From NCBI GenBank assembly GCA_030704615.1, contig CM060734.1, positions 15,748,001 through 15,812,000 on the forward strand: DNA of 64,000 nt, given 5' to 3'. Positions 25,370 to 37,100 of this stretch are shown one piece after another (position 1 is the stretch's first letter; every line of letters begins with the position of its first letter). The position numbers were made by a program, and so were the translations under genes. Below the pieces are notes generated by a model that was given only the letters and a program-made list of their open reading frames with translations, was not told the origin of the DNA and did not search any database. This DNA is from Takakia lepidozioides (Eukaryota > Streptophyta > Takakiopsida > Takakiales > Takakiaceae).

Positions 25370-26620
25370 CGGAATTTCCAACGTAGAGGTAATTCGGCGC
25401 TGCACGATGGAATTCCGGCGCCGGGCAGGTAATTCGGAGCGCCGAATTTCCATCCAGGTAGGCGGCGCTGGAAATTTCCCTCACGCAGGTAATTCGGAAT
25501 CGCGCGGATGGAAATCCGGCGCCGAATTTCCATCCGCACAGGTAGGGCGTCGCGCCAAATTTCCTTCACGCAGGTAATTCCGAAGCGCGCAGATGGAAAT
25601 CCGGCGCCGGATTTCCATCCGCGCAGGTAGGGCATCGCGCCAAATTTCCCTCACGCAGGTAATTCGAAGCGCGCGGATGGAATCCGGCGCCTAATTTCCA
25701 TCCGCGCAGGTAGGGCGTCGCGCCAAATTTCCCTCACGCAGGTAATTCGGAAATGGAAATCCGCGCCGAATTTCCATCCGGCAGGTAAGTGGAATACCGG
25801 ATGAATGGAAATCGGCGCCGAATTTCCATCCGGCAGGTAAGTGGAATCCCGGATGGATGGAAATTCGGCGCCGAATTTCCATCCGCAGGTAAGTGGAATC
25901 CCGATGGATGGAAATTCGGCGCCGAATTTCCATCCTGCAGGTAAGTCGGATCGCTGGCGTATGGATATTCGGCGCCGAATTTCCATTCGCCATGTATTTC
26001 ATCGCTAAGAATTACCTTCCTGCAGGTAATTCAGAATTACCTTCTGAAGGTAATTCTTCAGAATTACCGGCATCGATAGGAATTACCTGCAGGAAGGTAA
26101 TTTCATCTGCGAATTACCTGCACGAAGGTAATTCTCATCTGGGAATTACCTGCAGGAAGGTAATTCTGAGCGATGAAATTCATGGCGAATGGAAATTCGG
26201 CGCCGAATATCCATACGCCAGATCCGACTTACATGGATAATTTCGTTCCATCCGGGATTCCACTTACCTGCTGGATGGAAATTCGGCGCCGAATTTGGAT
26301 CCATCCGGGATTCCACTTACTGCCGGATGGAAATTCGGCGCCGAATTTCCATCCATCCGGGATTCCACTTACCTCCAGGATGGAAATTCGGCGCCGAATT
26401 TCGTTTCATCCGGGATTCCACTTACCTGCCGGATGGAAATTCGGCGCCGAATTTCCATCCATCCGGGATTCCACTTACCTTCCGGATGGAAATTCGGCGC
26501 CGAATTTCCATCCATCCGGGATTCCACTTACCTGCCGGATGGAAATTCGGCGCCGAATTTCCATCCATCCGGGATTCCACTTACCTGTAGGATGGAAATT
26601 CGGCGCCGAATTTCCATCCG
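25370..26620. repeat. Class 1 intergenic palindrome array, copy A (second)
   Basis: Many copies of the AAATTCGGCGCCGAATTT core within GGATGG...CCATCC. Spacers are AGGTAAGTGGAATCCCGG or its complement, and they change orientation near 26000-26170. There, boxes of GAATTACCTGCAGG and CCTGCAGGTAATTC form a different palindrome. The array lies upstream of both divergent genes. Confidence 0.9.
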
Positions 26621-27340
26621 GGGGATGGTCTCTGTCGGAGAGGTGCCGCCTCTCCGCCGCTCTGTTGGATATTCGGTGCCGAATTTCCGTCGGGGTTGAA
26701 ATATGACGGCCAGGTGCCGACCTCTCCCCCCTCCCCGACTGCATTGGAACGGCCCCGGATTGAAATTCGGCGCCGTTTTCCCATGTGGGGAGGTTTTTAT
26801 GTCGGCCAGTTTTCGGTCTGACCCCCCGAAAAGACTTCCTTTGGGGGGGACCGGATGGAAATTCGGCGCCGAATCTCCATCCAGGGGATGCTCTCTGTCG
26901 AACACGTGCCGACCTCTACGCCCGAGGCGACTTCATCCGGGCGTCCCCTGTTCGATATTCGGTGCCGAATTTCCGTCCGGGGGTTGAAATGTGACGGCCA
27001 AGTGCCGGCGACTCCCCCCTCCCCGACTGCATCTGAACCGCCCCGGATGGAAATTCGGCGCCGTTTTTCCATCTGGGGATGTTTTTATGCTGTCCAGTTT
27101 TCGGCCTGACCCCCCGACACGACTCCCTTTGGGGGGCCCGGATGGAAATTCGGCGCCGAATCTCATCCAGGGATGTTCTCTGTCGCACACGCGCCGGCCT
27201 CTGAGCCCGAGGCGACTTCATCCGGGCTTCCCCTGTTGGATATTGGGTGCCGAATTTCCATTCGGGGGTAGTAATGTGACGGCACGGTGCCGACTTCTCC
27301 CTTCAGCCGTCATCATCCGGACGGCCCCCACTTTCTGACT
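26600..27340. repeat. Class 2 GC-rich tandem array upstream of transposase A
   Basis: About 2.7 tandem units of 260-285 bp, starting near 26600, 26853 and 27138. Each unit has three palindromic boxes (GGCGCCGAATCTCCATCC, GGTGCCGAATTTCCGTC and GGCGCCGTTTTTCCATC). GC-rich spacers contain CCCGAGGCGACTTCATCC and CAGTTTTCGGCCTGACCCC. The array ends about 220 bp before the transposase ATG, so promoter or regulatory use is plausible but unproven. Confidence 0.85.
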
Positions 27341-27562
27341 GCATACCGTTGGCAGTTATTGCGCAAAGACCAGGGGCCGCATTCCGGAGACAAGGTTCAT
27401 TAACACTCTGACTGTGTATTTTTGAGATAGTTGGCTCCCTGGATTTGGATCAGGCTTCGTCGCTCGGACAAATCGGCATCGCATTCATTCCCATCGCTGC
27501 ACCCCCTTCTACCAGGGAGCTTCCCAGCACGCCATCCTGGCAGTCTTGTGTGCACATCTCCC

Positions 27563-30500
27563 ATGGCGGAAAACCCGAGCGCTACAGTGTACTGCCCTCC
27601 TCACGAGCATAGAGCTTCATTTCCGTGCAGAGGGGACACCTGCCGGGTGATGGAGAAATATTTGTGCGTTCGATACCACCTGAAACCGGGGTCGGTTTTT
27701 TTGGAGGAGGAAAGGAAGGACTCTAACGGCCTTGTTGTTGAGAGTATTGTTGTGCTCCACGATGATTTCGGCGATGGCAGGGAATGGCGAGTTCCACCAT
27801 CGGACAACGTCATATACAGGGCTGTTGGGGACTTCATTTGCCCGCCAAATGCACCTTCTATCCTGGCGCCTTCCATGAAACAATCCGCGAATCAGAGAGT
27901 GGCTACCTCAAAGAGAGAAGTCCGCAATGAAGTAAATCCAGAGCCGAACCCATCCATGAAGACGAGCGAGAACCGGGTTGTTCACAACCTGTCCGACTCA
28001 GACGAGGTCATGGAAGTTCCGAGGTCGTCCTGGAGATCAGGCAAGTCCTCAATGGACGTCAGTGGAGGAGGGAGTCATATTCCCAGCACGAGCACCGCAG
28101 TTCTGCGAGGGCTTCACCTGGAAGGACACCGGTCGGAGCTGGCCGGGCTGGACTACAGCAAGTTCGCAATTAAATCGGTTATGCTTTCCCGCCGACGTCG
28201 ACGGTAATATCTTCTTTGAGTTCCCTCCTCGGGCGGACTACTCGAGGGCGTCCGGAATGTTGACAGATATGGATAGAAAACCTGACGGTCATCCTTGGTG
28301 CGTTACCAAAACCACCAGCATGAAGATGCTCGATGGTGTGCGGGTGCGCTACGTTGTTTGTGCGGGCGCGTTGCGGTGTTTCTCCCCAACTTGCTTCCAC
28401 TTTAAATCCAGAGGTCACAGGAACGAGACCGATTGGACAGGCACAGCTCACCAACCATTTCGAGCTCAGGAGAAGGTTCCAAACTCCACATTTAAGTGTG
28501 CGCATTGCAAAGAACCACCACACTGCATGTCTGTTTGTAATGCCAAGCAGTTCTATGTGTTGCACCGTTTCCCTGACCTCACCCGAGCTTGCATACACGT
28601 TGGTTCCCATTGTCACAAATTGGCGAGGGGGAACTCGTGGGAGGCTGCCCACGAAGCAGAGCAGCTCGTTCAGGAGGAGGTTAAGTTGAGATCGGGTGCC
28701 AAATCCAAACAGATACAGCTCCAAGCCGCCCATAAGATGGCATTGGCCAGAATTATGTCGGAAGACGGCTCCGATAGAGTTCCTCTCGACGAGAAGGAAA
28801 TGGAGGCATTGCTGGAGTCGGTGTCCCATGTATGTTCACCGAATGTCCGAAACCACATTGTCTCATGCAAACAGAAAATTGGGCGTGGCTCGGATATGCA
28901 CTCCATTCTGGAGGTGAAGCGACGATGTGGATATGACTACATTCATGGAAGGAGGGTTTCCAGGACAAGGGATTGAGGCAGATCGTTGTTTCGTATTCAA
29001 AATGTCCACGTGTGGACCTGGCAGCGGCGTCGAACTGGTCGACAGGATGACGAGTGGGAACTTGTCAAACAGTTGGGTCATGTTCGACCATATCAAGCGA
29101 ATTACAAATCACCAGTGGGTGACAATGGGTGCACATGTCTACGACACCCACTGCAGGATGCTAATGACAATTGCTATTTGTGAGATGAAAGGAGAGGACA
29201 CACAATCGGAGATGCTTCTTTGGCAGGGAATAAACCAACAGATGGCCAAGGCGGGATCGCCCCCTCCCAATTTCCGTGGTTTCATGGCGGACAACGCACA
29301 AGCAAATTGGGCTGCCATCCGAAGGGTGTACGGGCAAGACCCCAATGAACCCATGGAAGGCAAGGAGAGATCTTGTGGGTTCCATTTTCTGCAGAGCCTT
29401 TCGCAGTACACAACCAGGCTCGTGGCGCCAGATTTCAGAGAGGAGCACCATTCCATGTGCCTTGCGTGGAAGCGCGCTCCCACCTTGGATGATGCAGAGA
29501 CACAGTTTGCATGCATACGGGCTTGGTGGACATCGTCAGGTGTTGTAAGGAAATCAGACGAGGGAGCAATGGTCAGTTGGCTAGCATGGTGGCATTATCG
29601 TTTCCTCCAGTTCGGCGACTATATGCGGGAGGTGAGTTGCACGAATTCGCGTCCCGTTGAATATTATTCTTGGCCATATTTGTAACTTGCTTGTAACCTG
29701 AACATGTGCTTGTGCAGGAAATGTGTCTCGACTCCGACACCGACATGCCCACGACAAACATGGCCGAATCAGTGCACTCTTCCTGGTGTGCCTCCTCTGC
29801 GGCGCATCTGGTGGACATCCTCACTGCCACAACGGAGGACATTGTGAGGTCAATTATGCAGCAATGCATGTACAACGAGTTCTTGAAAGGGAAACAGTGG
29901 GGCTTGGGGCCAGACAGGCATGAAATGCTGATGCGGACTGCCTCTAGATCGAAGAATCCTCGGAAGTGGGCGGCGGCCTTGCGAGAGGGCCTTCGGGACA
30001 CGCCATTGCTGCGAAGAGGCCAACATTTGGAAGGAGATGTTCATACCCGTCCAGTGAGACGAAGACTTGACGAGGCACCTGGTGGAGAAGAGGATTCATG
30101 GCGAGCTGACAAGAATATTTGCACGCTCCCTCGTGGTCCCGTGATGTTGCCCGAGGAGGTCTCGTCGAGCACCGCAAGTCCTGCACGTTCAAGATCGCCA
30201 TCTCCTTTGAGCACAGGGCGCGTGCCCCGGCAACATAACGAGCCATCTGTAGTAAAGCAGTACAACATTCCCATTGTGGAGACAAGAGTGTCGGAGTCAT
30301 AGTGGAGAATTGTGAGGACATTGTCGGCATCTCGAGGGAGGTGCTGCGCCATCCGGGTGGATACGAGAGCACGCTGTGGTGAGATGATTCGGAGGAACCC
30401 ACACAGTGCTGTACCTGCACCTTGTTTCAGCGGCAGATTTTTGACTCCCACATTTGCTCATGCCACAACGCAGACATTTTGGTTCTGTAGGCACGACATA

Positions 30501-31136
30501 ATGACCTGTGTATTTGGCAAGCCCAAGTACGGGATTCAGGGAATGCCGGAGCCTCTGGGCGTCTGGCCTGTTGCACCGGGTTGCAGCCTCTCTCAGAATG
30601 AGGCGGATGCTCTATCTGCAGCAGGATTTTGAATGGTGCAACGCACAGACATCCTGGCCCACGCATTTCCGGTTCCTTAGACCCAGCCATTGCAGACTGC
30701 TCGGTCCAGTAGAGACGGATTGGACAATTCTGCACATCCCACAATGCGATTCGGAAGAGTGAAGAGACGACACCCTCCCAACAAGTTGAATGAGACTCGG
30801 ATTGCCAATGCTCTTGGGATGGCTTGCACTATTCAGAGCTCCGTGGACGTACCCCCACCCGGCCTTGGGCGTGTGTATCGGATGGCAACGGCCGGCTCGG
30901 CTGTACGCGACGATGTATACACAATTACGATTGGAGTGGAGCCGACTTGCAATTGTACGAACTTCTCGTTGATGGAAGCAAAGAAGGGTTCGAAGTATTA
31001 TCCGTGCAAACATCTGTATTACATTTACCTGAAGAGGTTGAGGATGAACGTGACTATTGATGACTTTATTCATGCACCGGCGTTGAGCGTGAACGAGCTG
31101 CACAAACTCCTCCTTAGGGATTCCAGAAATCATTGA
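27563..31136 (+). CDS. MULE-type DDE transposase with SWIM zinc finger, copy A
   Basis: Two exons (27563-29631 and 29718-31136; 86 bp GT-AG intron) would encode about 1,160 residues. The N-terminal half has a Cys/His cluster (CAHCKEPPHC, then ACIHVGSHCH) of the kind found in MULE zinc-binding domains. The likely catalytic acidic residues follow family order: D in MFDHIKR (29086), D in MADNAQANW (29290, followed by CGFHF) and E in NMAESVHSSW (29766). A SWIM finger, CNC...CKH, is at 30948-31013. Damage: frameshifts near 28183 and 28950, and TAG at about 30301 where copy D has CAG. The start was chosen because MAENPSATVYC is conserved in all copies. It lies downstream of the class 2 array. Confidence 0.8.
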
Positions 31137-31289
31137 TGGGGCAAACGGAATCCTCCATATGGATATTTTTAAATGCATTTTGCTGTATCAGACTTTTTTT
31201 TTGCAGTGTAATGAAATGCACCCCAAAACTCCTGGAATGAGGCAATATTCCATTCAAACTGAGATCCAACAGAAGCAGTTGTGGGGCCA

Positions 31290-31680
31290 TTTCTGGAAAA
31301 ATGGCGCCGAATTTCTCTTTTTGGGGCCGAAAACTGGCTAAGTCCCAACATGCACTGGTACCGTGTCTGGAAAAATGGCGCCGAATTTCTCTTTTTTGGG
31401 CCGAAACCTGGCTAAGTCCCAACATGCACTGGTACAGTGTCTGGAAAAATGGCGCCGAATTTCCCTATTTTGCGCCGAAAACTGGCTAAGTTCGAACATG
31501 CACTGGAAAAATGGCGCCGAATTACCTGTCATGAGGGGACCTATAGCCGCGGAATTCGGCACCATTTTTCGCCAGAGAGACCTATTACCGTGAAATACGT
31601 CGCAGTTTTTTTAGGTTACGGACCCTATTACCGCGAAATTCGGCGCCATATTTGCACATGTCGCTGGGAATTGGCATGAG
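31290..31680. repeat. Right subterminal array, copy A
   Basis: Units of about 65-75 bp: GGAAAAATGGCGCCGAATTT, then TTTTGGGCCGAAAACTGGCT and AAGTCCCAACATGCACTGGT. The GGCGCCGAATT core is shared with the intergenic and intronic arrays, but the flanking arms differ. Confidence 0.9.
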
Positions 31681-31689
31681 CGGAAGACG

Positions 31690-31895
31690 AAATATCATGA
31701 GCACAACTGTCAAAACTGCAATTTTCCCTTCAAGGGGCCGAATAATATATTTGTTTTTCCTGACACATTGCATTAAATTATTGTTTTTTATTGTTTTTTA
31801 TTTTCGAAATTTGTACTTCTGCTCATGAAAACCGATTGTGTTACTACTCTGCTCATGCCGCTCATGCCGCTCATGCTCATGAAATAGCAAACCTC
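31690..31895 (-). repeat. Right end of copy A
   Basis: AT-rich terminal segment with GCTCATGCCGCTCATGCTCA microrepeats. It ends ...ATGAAATAGCAAACCTC at 31895. Its reverse complement starts GAGGTTTGCTATTTCATGAG, differing from the left end at three of the first six bases only. Confidence 0.85.
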
Positions 31896-34137
31896 TCTAC
31901 TTCTTAACAAGAGCTTGTTGACAAGATAAGAGGTAAGACGGAAAACGCATGACTCTATATTCTCGCCAAGTTTGATTTATGCTATGCCAATGTTCACTCG
32001 TGATCTGAGGGCAGAGAGAATGTAGACCTTTTATCTTTTTGGTATTCAAGTCCAAGGACAGAACTACATTGTAGAGGGAGAGCCTTATGAGAATGGGTCC
32101 GGTATGCACTCCCTTATGGGGTGAGTGCATACCACACTCACTCCATAAGGGACTGCCATACCAGGGGTTGGATGGTGGGCGCCCCCTCTCTCCAATTATC
32201 TGTTTGGGATTAACAATTATTTTCCTAAGCCTACCTGGTTTGGAAATACCTTCTTTCTAATCCCTAATGGAATATGTTTTGAATTTCATCCATACCGGAT
32301 GAAAAATATGCCAGGTATAATCCCTGACTGGATGAATTATTGTCTCGAGCCTTACCACTAAGGATGTAGCCTGCAATTTTTCATCCATGACGGATTACAT
32401 CCATCCTGGATGCTACCCTGACGGATGTAAACCTAAGAGGATGTAACTCTAATGAAGTGCAACATTTCATCCCAGTGGATGAAATCGCGGGATGGTTTGC
32501 TAACCGCCTCTCTGCCCTAAGCACGGCACGATACTCGTGCTTGTTTTCTCTGGAGGATGGCGATGGCGGCTGAGCTGAGTGCTCCAGCATCACGATGCGC
32601 GTGCATTTTGTTTTTTCTTGCGCGATGGCGGCAGACTCTTCCATTTCCCGCACTGGCAAATGACCTATTGCTGTGTTTGCCTGCAATCTTTCTTATTCGT
32701 GAAGCAGCGGCGCTCATAAGGTGATGGGGGAAGTATCATGCACTTTGTAAAATATGCAATTTGTCCTCAAGTATCCCAATTTGTTGCATTCTGCTGTGAT
32801 CTCTTGAGATTCAGGTGTTGAATGCCGCAGCGTCCCACTCCACAAACGATTAAAGTTCTTTGTGGTGTCGCATCTATGTTTTACTTTTGATCAATTTGCT
32901 CACTGTAGAATGCATGTTGGACATGGATAGCAACTGTGAAGACCTGCTACTCACCTCGTGCATCCTCACTGACACACATCTTGATGTGGTGGTTTTTGGG
33001 ACGGGCACAGGTGAGGGTCTTCACTGGATGTGTATTTTTTCAGTTTGCAGATGATCAAAGGACTTGGCGATGGTGACGATTGACGCTACATACTGCTTCA
33101 GTGGGGCATCTGATACGATTCGGCCTCTCAACCTTAATCCTTTTTGGTTTTTATGGGTTGTGACCTGATTATAAGTCAGTTTTCTGGTATGATACCAGTC
33201 TGAACTTTGGCACCATATTAGTGGGGTTTTCAACCTGATTGTAAATCAGTTTTCTGGCATGATACCAGTCTGAGCTTCGGGTGCATTTTGATATGGTGCT
33301 GGAGTACCATCTCCAGACCTTATAAGGCTATCCAATGATGCTTGAGATAGGCCTTCTTATGCTGATTTAACACGGTAAGTACCAAGCAATACTTTTTGAA
33401 CATTGAGGTCAGAGTTCTAAATTTAAAACAGCCCTGGTTACACTGTTCTAACTTGGAGATTACCAAGCAGCTAGCGTGATGGGCTTTTCAGATTACATAA
33501 CACCTGTTTTAAGGTTGCGAACCATCCTTTGAATTTGAAACAAGTTCAGTTTTACTATGTTAACTTGGAAAGTACGAAGCTGTACTTGACTTGGAAGAAT
33601 ACCAAGCAGTGGTCTTGTTGGGCTTTTTCAAAATACATAGGGGCTGGTTTAACTTATCAAACTAGCCTTTTGGAATACCCTTTGAGCTGGTGTTGTCTAT
33701 AAAGTTCTGATTATGCTCATTGTAGCACTCCACTCTGATTGAGTTTTGGAGATCGATGATTGGAAAACCAGATCCAGACCTTTGTGCATTCATGGAACAT
33801 AGACATAGCATGTTGGCTGGTCTACATTATCAGGCTGGGCTCTTGGAATTGCAACACCTGCAACTCATTCTCAAAGGCTCAAGTGTTTATGTTGATCTGG
33901 TATGTACCAAAGGTGGTGTTTGTCCCGATTGTTTTATAAGAAAAACAAGACTCCTTCAATGATGAATGACATCTGAATCTAGGGCGATGGTTGTCTTGGA
34001 AATCCCACCCTCCCACCCTAATTTTTTTTTCATGTGTTTTCAGGAAGATGACACGAGTTTTTATCAGGTAAGATACTGCCTATGGAAGGTGAAGTTAGAT
34101 AGTGCCTTGTTATGAGGCTGATTTGTCGTTGATTTAT
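31896..34137 (-). repeat. Right arm of the 2.2 kb inverted duplication
   Basis: Reverse complement of 8954-11225. It starts exactly at the end of transposon A (TCTACTTCTTAACAAGAG) and stops at GTTGATTT near 34137, where element E begins. It holds an inverted TE2 right end (about 32096-32180) and the GATGAAAT cluster (about 32270-32500). The 68-codon open frame at 33756-33962 is conserved in all three copies of this sequence but has no recognisable family. Confidence 0.9.
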
Positions 34138-34176
34138 TTTACTTCCCTTAGAGAGAGACGCAGAGCAAGAGAGAAA

Positions 34177-37100
34177 ATGACGAGGCGTCGTTTGTTGGAG
34201 AACACAGGGCCAAGGCAGCAGGTGAACGCGGAGACTGATTCACAAGAGCAGACGGAGACTGAGGCAGCGGCTGTGACACAGTCGGCGATAAGAGTGCGCC
34301 AGCCTGTGGAGGCAGAGATGATTCGCAGGGACACTGAAGGAGGTGGAAGCACGCGGAACGCCGAACCGGGAGAAGGTCAAGAAACCCTAGCGCAGACAGA
34401 AATTCCAGTAGATGTGAGAGGGAAGAGGAAAGCTGCAGAAGGGGATCAAATTTCAAAACCTAAGAAGGTGCCAGTAAGTTTTATCTAACTTACATTTCAT
34501 TGTTGAAGATATGCGTAGAGATTGAGTGGAATGTCCCAGACAGGGATTGTCGCTACCGACCATCACAAAGGTGATTTGCTTTCTACTTCTCTGCGAAGGG
34601 TTTACAGCACAATGAGTTGGTGACTATCGGTACAGTCATTCACTGGTGTTCAGATCATACAGTCTGTCTGATTGCCTTTCAAGGAGTCCTTCCTCTTCCC
34701 TTCTTTAGCAGGAACTACTGAATTGCGAGCGTCGTTAACGCCATTCGATTCTCCTCATGAGATTTATGTACCTATGTGTTTGAAGAGAGAGTCTGCACTT
34801 ACTATCCGTCCTAAACTACACTGAATGTCGTTGCCGCCAATCAGTTGCACATGTATGTCATTACACAACACCGATCCGGCAGGTCGTTATCTTTTGTGAT
34901 TGTCGTTAACGCCGTTCGCTATCGCTCTCGCTTTTGTTTTGAATACGGCAGTCTCAGCTTTGCTTGTGTAGATTGTGCTGAATTCTTTCACACCATTCAT
35001 GGTGAGTTTCCTTGAGACAGAGTGATGGTCGTTACCGCCATTCACTATTTGCAAATCACTCAGTCAGAACTGAATGGCATCGTGCAGAAAACTGTGAGGT
35101 CGAAGCCTACAGGATCAGAGGGGAAAGGATCTGGAGATGGGGACGAGTCCGCAAAAGCTCAGAGAATACAGATGAAGCATATGAATCCGAAGTGCACTAC
35201 CTTGACAAGGTGAAAGAACTCATGTCATTCTAGAAGGTAAACTCTCAAGAGGTTATAAGGGACATGCTTGTATCTGGAGGGCGTCTGGACATACCTCTGT
35301 GCCGGATGATATCAATGCCTGTTGTGCGTCCACCTCTTTCCCATGACATAACAAAATTGGAGAGTGATTTTGTGCATGGATATAGACTTGGTGCACAAGT
35401 TTTTTATGTGTCACTGACGGATATAAATGGGAAAAGCACATTAGTGTCTCTAGAGATCAGTGATAACTGGGATGAGTGCTGGAAAGATGCCAATGAGGAG
35501 TTCGAGCTGGGCCTCATGATGGGAAAGAACACCCAGCAATTCTGCAACCACATGTTCTACGTCTGGGACGGCAACCACCGATTGCTGGCATGGATGGGAT
35601 ACATTCAGAAACACCATTCGAAAGACAAAGACAAGCATGTTGCTGTGGAGGCAATGGTTTTGGATCCTGGAAACGACATCGCTAGGCTTCTTACAGCTAT
35701 GCACGACGTGAACAAGTAAGTCATCCAGGAGATTTCATTCCGTCTGTAGTGTCTTATTAATCCTCAAAAAACAGTGTTAAGGAATGCAATGTTTCCAATG
35801 TTTTTGCAGACCGACAGAGAAATCGCATGTGACAACAAGCTTGGTTCACACACTATTCCGAATTCAGAGGATTGGTCTAATGAAGCTGGATGATTTTCGG
35901 ACAGTACTACCACCCAATATCATCAAGAAGTGCGAATCAGGAAGAGCTGCAGGCACTTGGTATTCTTTGACACAAGAGGCGTTTCTGGAGTACATGTATG
36001 CGGTAAGCCCGAGTCTGTACTCTGTTTACTTTTTGAATACATGTTTGTAGTCCCTTCGGAGCTAATCACTACTTGAATCAATGCAGCAAGAACTGTCAGA
36101 GGCAGCTGAGAAGGGAAAATCCGAATATTACCGCACTACACCAGAAGAACTAAGGACATCAAAGGGTGTGGAAGCTGCAATAAAGAAGGAGTTTGAAATG
36201 CGAAGAACCAAATTGATGTCCGCCTTCGGAAAGCAGCTTAGAATAGTAGATCCTGGACTTGGTCTTGAGTTCCTTCAGCAGATCAAAACACACTATGACA
36301 AGCATGTGCATCCGGAGATGCAGCAGGAGAAACTGCACCGGCTGGCCATATCGATGGTCGACCCACAAACAAAAATAAGGTGGCTGGAGATATGGAACTC
36401 AGATCAAACAGTAAAGGACTTGAATCAGTTCCCAAAGAGCACCATACAACCTGGCACAAAGGTGGAAGGAATCAGTGATTTGGTGTTTGATAACTGGCTC
36501 CACAAGGCTACATTTTGGAGTCAGGTGTGTATTCAAACATGCTGTTTTCTTCTCTTCAAGTATGTGATGAGTATCTTATTTGCAATTCTGACAAATATAC
36601 TATTTGCAGCTCAAAAAGCGCGCCGTCATTGTGCTAGATCAGACTTTGAAGGACCTGAACATTTCGATTGTTTCCCCTCCCCAAATGTCATTGGAGGCAT
36701 ACATAAGGAAGTGGAGAGGTCTCACCTGGAGATACTGTTTTTTCCGGGAGTTCTCCAAAGATGGTAACATTTTACGGTCCAACGACTTTGACAGTCAGGT
36801 TGGAGGAGAGTGGGCCATGATGCGAGTTGTGTACAAGTGCAATGTCATACTTGAAACTCTACTATTTTTTTTGGGAAAAAATGTGGCTTCATATGGATTG
36901 CAATCTTAGATCCAGATTGAATGTCGTTGACGACATTCACTTCTTTGTCTGAGTCATTCTTAAGCGAGTATATGAATTCACCTAGTTAGGATCTAAGGGT
37001 GCAATTATATTGTCCCTGATTAGAATTGATAATGTCCTTGAATGGCGTTGACGACATTCACATACGGAGTTGTTGAGAGGTCCTCAGAGTTATGTAAATT

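Larger units (their letters stand above)
12005..31895 (+). mobile_element. Composite copy A of the ParB-methyltransferase transposon
   Basis: It is bounded by a family left end at 12005 and a family right end at 31895. In order it holds: left end, complete-length ParB-methyltransferase gene (minus), a transposase 5' fragment (minus), a palindrome array, a second partial ParB-methyltransferase gene (minus), two array classes, the transposase (plus) and the right end. At 19.9 kb it is about 7.5 kb longer than a simple element, because the block 13900-18930 is repeated at 20656-25240. The left flank (ACCAGTGCA) and right flank (TCTACTTCTT) do not match. A is therefore a product of nesting or recombination between copies, not one insertion. 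Confidence 0.85.

Noticed and set aside
26173-26706. Long open frames across the palindrome arrays (repeated DGNSAPNFHP-type peptides)
   Set aside because: The frames result from repeat length and strand symmetry and occur on both strands in several frames; the repeats are non-coding intergenic DNA.
33756-33962. 68-codon frame conserved in three copies (9128-9334, 33756-33962, 48632-48838)
   Set aside because: The copies are recent duplicates of the whole segment, so conservation is not evidence of coding; no motif or context supports a gene.
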